From: Pseudocitrobacter sp913778145
GTDB taxonomy: Bacteria > Pseudomonadota > Gammaproteobacteria > Enterobacterales > Enterobacteriaceae
Direction of reading: 5' to 3'
Length of the DNA stretch: 64,000 nucleotides
Assembly (NCBI GenBank): GCA_035726825.1
Contig: JALNTX010000004.1
Coordinates: forward strand, 1-64,000
The notes beneath the pieces were generated by a model that did not search any database, was not told the origin of the DNA, and saw only the letters and a program-made list of their open reading frames with translations. Below are positions 60,985 to 64,000 of the stretch, in pieces (the stretch's first letter is position 1; every line of letters begins with the position of its first letter). The translations under genes and the position numbers were made by a program.

Positions 60985-62154
60985 TTACTGCGTTATCTCT
61001 TCGCTTTCGTACTCCACATCTGAAACCTTAACCTCAAGCTCTAAGCCCGTCGTATAGCCGTTTCCGTTCAGGTTATGCACCACCCGACTGATTATCCAAG
61101 CCTGCTCGTCTATAACGCGCTTAAAGCCTTTCACTGCAACCGGCGTTTCAGGAAATAAATCGGCACGGCCAAAAGCCAGCGAGATTGAAAACTCCGCTAC
61201 GCCGCGCTGAATTTTGTCCCACTTTGCCTGAGCTGCTCGCATAGCCTGCGCCTTTGTCGCGTAGATGGTCGTGAGCTCTAACACGTTGTCAGATTCACCG
61301 ACCATATATTCCCCCTCGCGCGCTTCCTGCTCTTTTTTGGCTTTGGCCTTTGCGGTGGTTTTGGTCGCTTTCGGGTGCTGCAGTGCGCGCAGGTGCTGCG
61401 CCTTTGGTTTACGTTTGAGCTTTACCTTTTGCTTTTGCGGCTTCGGGTCTTTGGTATGCAGCCATTTTGCTGTAACGCCGGTGTAAGCCTCCCGGTCAGC
61501 AATTGCGAACTGATGCCGGTCGCCGTCGCCACGTTCGACGGTCATTTGCGGAATGGGTTTCCCGCTGGCCGTCATCGCACTACCCGCTTTAATGAATAGC
61601 AATTTCCCGGCTTTTACTGAGACCGTTGCGCCGTTGCGTTCAGCCAGACGGGACAGAAACACCGCGTCAGATTCCTGCGTCTGGTCAATGTGAGGAACGG
61701 GGATCGCTTTCAGTGTGTCGGCCACGCTGGCCGTGAGCTTATTACGTGTCGCGATGGTCTCGACAATCACCCCCAGCGTGGTGTCATGCCATGACTGCTC
61801 CCGGCGAGAATTCAGCGTACCGCGAAAATCAGCACTCCGCCCCCGTATAGTGAGCGTGTCAGGCGCGCCCCGGTGCTCAATTTCATCGACCGTGAAACTT
61901 CCCTTATTCAGCAAGGCCGAGCCCTGCCAGCCTAACCACAGCGTCAGTTTTGCACCGCGTGGCGGCAGCTCGACGAGTCCGTCGGAATCATCGAGCTCGA
62001 TATCGAGCTGGTCAGCCTCGAATCCGCGATTGTCTGTCATGGTCAGCCCGATAAGCCGGTCGCTAAAATTCTGCGTGATATCATCGCCATCGAGCGTGAG
62101 CATAAACGCCGGTGCAACCTTCGCCCCGGCCTGCACGTTAATCCCGCTAATCAT
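60985..62154 (-). CDS. D: Phage tail protein gpD (late control protein D)
   Basis: Baseplate hub protein of P2-like contractile tails, equivalent to T4 gp27; its family name, late control D, is historical. The 389 residues (P2 gpD is about 387) start with MISGINVQAGAKVAPAFMLTLDG and contain the conserved GWQGSALLNKGSFTVDEIEH and TLTIRGRSADFRGTLNSRREQSW. The middle (about 235-285) is a lysine-rich, low-complexity linker. It overlaps U by 4 bp, so the two are co-translated. Confidence 0.95.
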   Translation of the reverse strand: MISGINVQAGAKVAPAFMLTLDGDDITQNFSDRLIGLTMTDNRGFEADQLDIELDDSDGLVELPPRGAKLTLWLGWQGSALLNKGSFTVDEIEHRGAPDTLTIRGRSADFRGTLNSRREQSWHDTTLGVIVETIATRNKLTASVADTLKAIPVPHIDQTQESDAVFLSRLAERNGATVSVKAGKLLFIKAGSAMTASGKPIPQMTVERGDGDRHQFAIADREAYTGVTAKWLHTKDPKPQKQKVKLKRKPKAQHLRALQHPKATKTTAKAKAKKEQEAREGEYMVGESDNVLELTTIYATKAQAMRAAQAKWDKIQRGVAEFSISLAFGRADLFPETPVAVKGFKRVIDEQAWIISRVVHNLNGNGYTTGLELEVKVSDVEYESEEITQ

Positions 62155-62615
62155 CCTGCCAGCCCTCCTAAATAATTACCGGCAGACGTCACCAGATTAT
62201 CAGCCTGCGTTTTCAGGTCGCCATAAATGGCCGCGAGCGATTTATCGACCCGTTTCAGCGACAGGCTAAACTCAATCTTTCTGGCCGCACCGTCGCTAAA
62301 TAATTCGCTGTGCGTATGCGTCACTTTGTCGATGATATACATTCCGTGGATCATGCCCGTTCCGTCAATCAGCGGCCATGCTCTGCCCTCATCGGCCATC
62401 AGCTCAATGGCAGTTAACGACAGGCTTCCACCGGTGATTTCAGGGTAAAGCACGCCCGACAGCGTGCGCGTGGTCTCCCCTTCTCCGAGAAACTGATAGG
62501 CCGGTGATTTGCCGACGCGGTCGTTTGACGCCCATCGATAGTCCTTAGAATACTGCATCGACTGATGCGGCAGTGTGCGGCGCTCAAATACAAATAAGCC
62601 CAATACCATTAACAT
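62151..62615 (-). CDS. U: Phage tail protein gpU
   Basis: Tail assembly protein of P2-like phages, 154 residues (P2 gpU about 159). Recognised from FERRTLPHQSMQ and YRWASNDRVGKSPAYQFLGEGE, GVLYPEITGG and MADEGRAWPLIDGTGMIHG, all standard for the family. It lies between T (10 bp) and D (4-bp overlap) in the tail operon. Confidence 0.95.
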   Translation of the reverse strand: MLMVLGLFVFERRTLPHQSMQYSKDYRWASNDRVGKSPAYQFLGEGETTRTLSGVLYPEITGGSLSLTAIELMADEGRAWPLIDGTGMIHGMYIIDKVTHTHSELFSDGAARKIEFSLSLKRVDKSLAAIYGDLKTQADNLVTSAGNYLGGLAG

Positions 62616-62625
62616 CTTTTAGTCC

Positions 62626-64000
62626 TTATCCGTCGTGGCGCATGCTTGAGCGCTGGCGCGCCCGTTCTTCACGGTCGAGCCTCTCGACAGCATCACGCAG
62701 TTGTCGGTCGAGGTCAGTTCCCGGTGCAACTCCACCCGGCAGATTGATGTGATACTCCCGCTTGCTCTGGTCGATGTACGACCGGCCAGCAGGTGCAGTC
62801 ACAGGCTGATAAGCCTGATAACCACCGTAAGACGAGGTTGCCGGAATATAAGACCCGTTTTGCGCACCGGCTTTCGCTGCAGTCTGGTCAAGCTCGCCCG
62901 ACTCTTTTTTGATGACCCCAAGCTTTTCTAGTAGCCAGCCGACTTTGCCACTGAGGCTATTAAAAATATTGAGTGGCGCCGTCAGCGCATCAGCCAGCGC
63001 CTGACCAAAGAGCACACCGGCATTTTTGCAGCGGTCGAGCGTTTCCTGCGTTGCTTTCACCGGTGCAATCAGGTCAGTGAACCACTGCCAGACGCCGCGC
63101 AACTTCTCGATGATGGAATCAAACACCGGCGCGAGCGGGGAAAAGATTTCCGCGACTGGCGCAAAGGCCGCTTTAAGCCCTTCAACCACACCCGAAAAGA
63201 ACGCGCTTATTGGCTCCCAGTATTTTCGAATCAGAAGCGCCCCCGCCACCACAGCACCGGCGACCGCCACCACCGGCAGACTGATTGCGCCAATCGCGGT
63301 CATAATCGCACCACCGGCCACGGTAAAGACCGTGCCAAGCAGACCAGCAGCAGCAATAATTGCGTTAATCCCAATGACCACCGGCCACGCAATCAGGCCA
63401 ATTCCACCAATTACACCGATGAGCGCCAGCGCCCCACCCGCCACCACACCGATAGTGGTTGCCAGTGATTTATTCCGGGTTATCCAGTTATCAAGTTTTA
63501 AAACATATCGCGTGGCCGTCTGCGTCAGCTTGCGCAGCGCGCCCTCTTGCTGGTCAAACAGGTCAGTACCCACGGCCTCGTAAGCTGACTGAAACTCTTT
63601 AAAGTCGCCGCCGAGATTGTCCTGCATGATTTTGACCAGCTCCTCGGTTTTACCGTCCGAGGCTTTAAACGCTGCAGTGAGTTTATCGAGTTTGCCGGTT
63701 GACGCTGCGGTCATAAGTACCGCCGCCGCCGAGCTGGCTTCCTCGCCAAAAATGGTCTTCATGTACTCGCCTCTCTGGCTCGTACCGAGATTATTTTTCT
63801 CAAAACTGCGCTGCATTTCTTTCAGAATGGAAAATATCGGGCGCGTATTGCCTTTGCTGTCTGACGTTTTAACGCCCAGCTCTCTAATGGCTTCAAAGGC
63901 TTTACCGGTCGGAGCCTGCAGGCGGCTCAGGATGGCACGGCTACCCGTACCCGCCATCGAGCCGGTGATTTTGGCGTCGTGTAATGCGCCGACCATCGCG
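62626..64000 (-). CDS. T: Phage tail tape measure protein gpT (partial)
   Basis: C-terminal part of the P2-like tape measure, which sets tail length and probably traverses the host membrane during DNA entry. At least 456 residues are visible and the frame continues past the right edge; P2 gpT is about 815. TP901-type features are seen: the early GSRAILSRLQAPTGKAFEAI and FGEEASSAAAVLM segments, then a long hydrophobic, Gly/Ala/Ile/Val-rich stretch (about 185-255 of the visible part) with several potential membrane helices. The C-terminus is basic and polar. The true start is outside the window. Confidence 0.93.
   Translation of the reverse strand, partial: AMVGALHDAKITGSMAGTGSRAILSRLQAPTGKAFEAIRELGVKTSDSKGNTRPIFSILKEMQRSFEKNNLGTSQRGEYMKTIFGEEASSAAAVLMTAASTGKLDKLTAAFKASDGKTEELVKIMQDNLGGDFKEFQSAYEAVGTDLFDQQEGALRKLTQTATRYVLKLDNWITRNKSLATTIGVVAGGALALIGVIGGIGLIAWPVVIGINAIIAAAGLLGTVFTVAGGAIMTAIGAISLPVVAVAGAVVAGALLIRKYWEPISAFFSGVVEGLKAAFAPVAEIFSPLAPVFDSIIEKLRGVWQWFTDLIAPVKATQETLDRCKNAGVLFGQALADALTAPLNIFNSLSGKVGWLLEKLGVIKKESGELDQTAAKAGAQNGSYIPATSSYGGYQAYQPVTAPAGRSYIDQSKREYHINLPGGVAPGTDLDRQLRDAVERLDREERARQRSSMRHDG

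Larger units (their letters stand above)
60072..64000. mobile_element. P2-like prophage, ogr-proximal end (partial)
   Basis: From the attachment core rightward come a cargo-type gene, then ogr, D, U and T in the exact P2 order and orientation. The element runs off the right edge. In P2 this is the end opposite the integrase side; int, the immunity genes, head genes and cos are not in the window. Nothing seen suggests decay: no frameshift or premature stop in the visible genes. Confidence 0.9.

Overview
This 64 kb window is enterobacterial chromosome. Gene order and protein sequences follow the E. coli map from wzzB/ugd/gnd through the O-antigen and colanic acid loci to mdtABCD-baeSR-trhP, with many proteins of identical or near-identical length to their E. 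coli counterparts. The GC-rich backbone and several missing E. coli genes (yegI, yegJ, pphC, yegL, yegP) fit a member of the Enterobacteriaceae near Enterobacter, Lelliottia, Leclercia, Kosakonia or Citrobacter. The genus cannot be decided from the sequence alone. Functional roles come from recognising protein families by eye; no database search was run.

Layout. (1) 161-4118, minus strand: wzzB (O-chain length), ugd (UDP-glucuronate) and gnd. (2) 4283-10493, minus strand: a clearly AT-rich O-antigen island with only six genes, wzx - GT2 - wzy - GT4 - GT2 - galE/gne, led by a textbook JUMPstart/ops element and preceded by galF. The only sugar-precursor gene is the epimerase, so the repeat unit is probably short and made of common hexoses or hexosamines. 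(3) 11855-34472, minus strand: the complete 20-gene colanic acid operon wza-wzb-wzc-wcaABCDEF-gmd-fcl-gmm-wcaI-manC-manB-wcaJ-wzxC-wcaKLM, with a second JUMPstart/ops 190 bp upstream of wza. (4) 35146-46646: yegH, cbpA-cbpM (at an unexpected place), asmA-dcd-udk, a diguanylate cyclase DgcE without its usual EAL domain, alkA and yegD. (5) 46661-47150: two tandem ibs/sib type I toxin-antitoxin modules. (6) 47348-58358: mdtABCD-baeSR, an RND multidrug exporter with its envelope-stress two-component system, all overlapping or nearly so. (7) 58567-60098: trhP and the CRP-controlled sRNA cyaR. (8) 60072 to the right edge: one end of a P2-like prophage integrated in the 3' end of cyaR, with an attachment core, paired integrase arm sites, a secreted-protein gene between the attachment site and ogr, then ogr, D, U and part of T.

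How the parts work together. Ugd, ManB, ManC, Gmd, Fcl and GalE feed nucleotide sugars to two Wzx/Wzy-type pathways. O-antigen uses Wzx, Wzy and WzzB. Colanic acid uses WzxC, WcaD, Wzc, Wzb and Wza. Both long operons carry ops sites, implying RfaH-dependent antitermination. Three copies of a palindromic GC-rich repeat sit at gene junctions of the colanic acid and asmA regions.

No wholly novel multi-gene system is evident. The best candidates for follow-up are the prophage junction inside cyaR with its secreted cargo protein, the EAL-less DgcE, the minimal O-antigen locus with a Val299 epimerase, and the paired ibs/sib modules.
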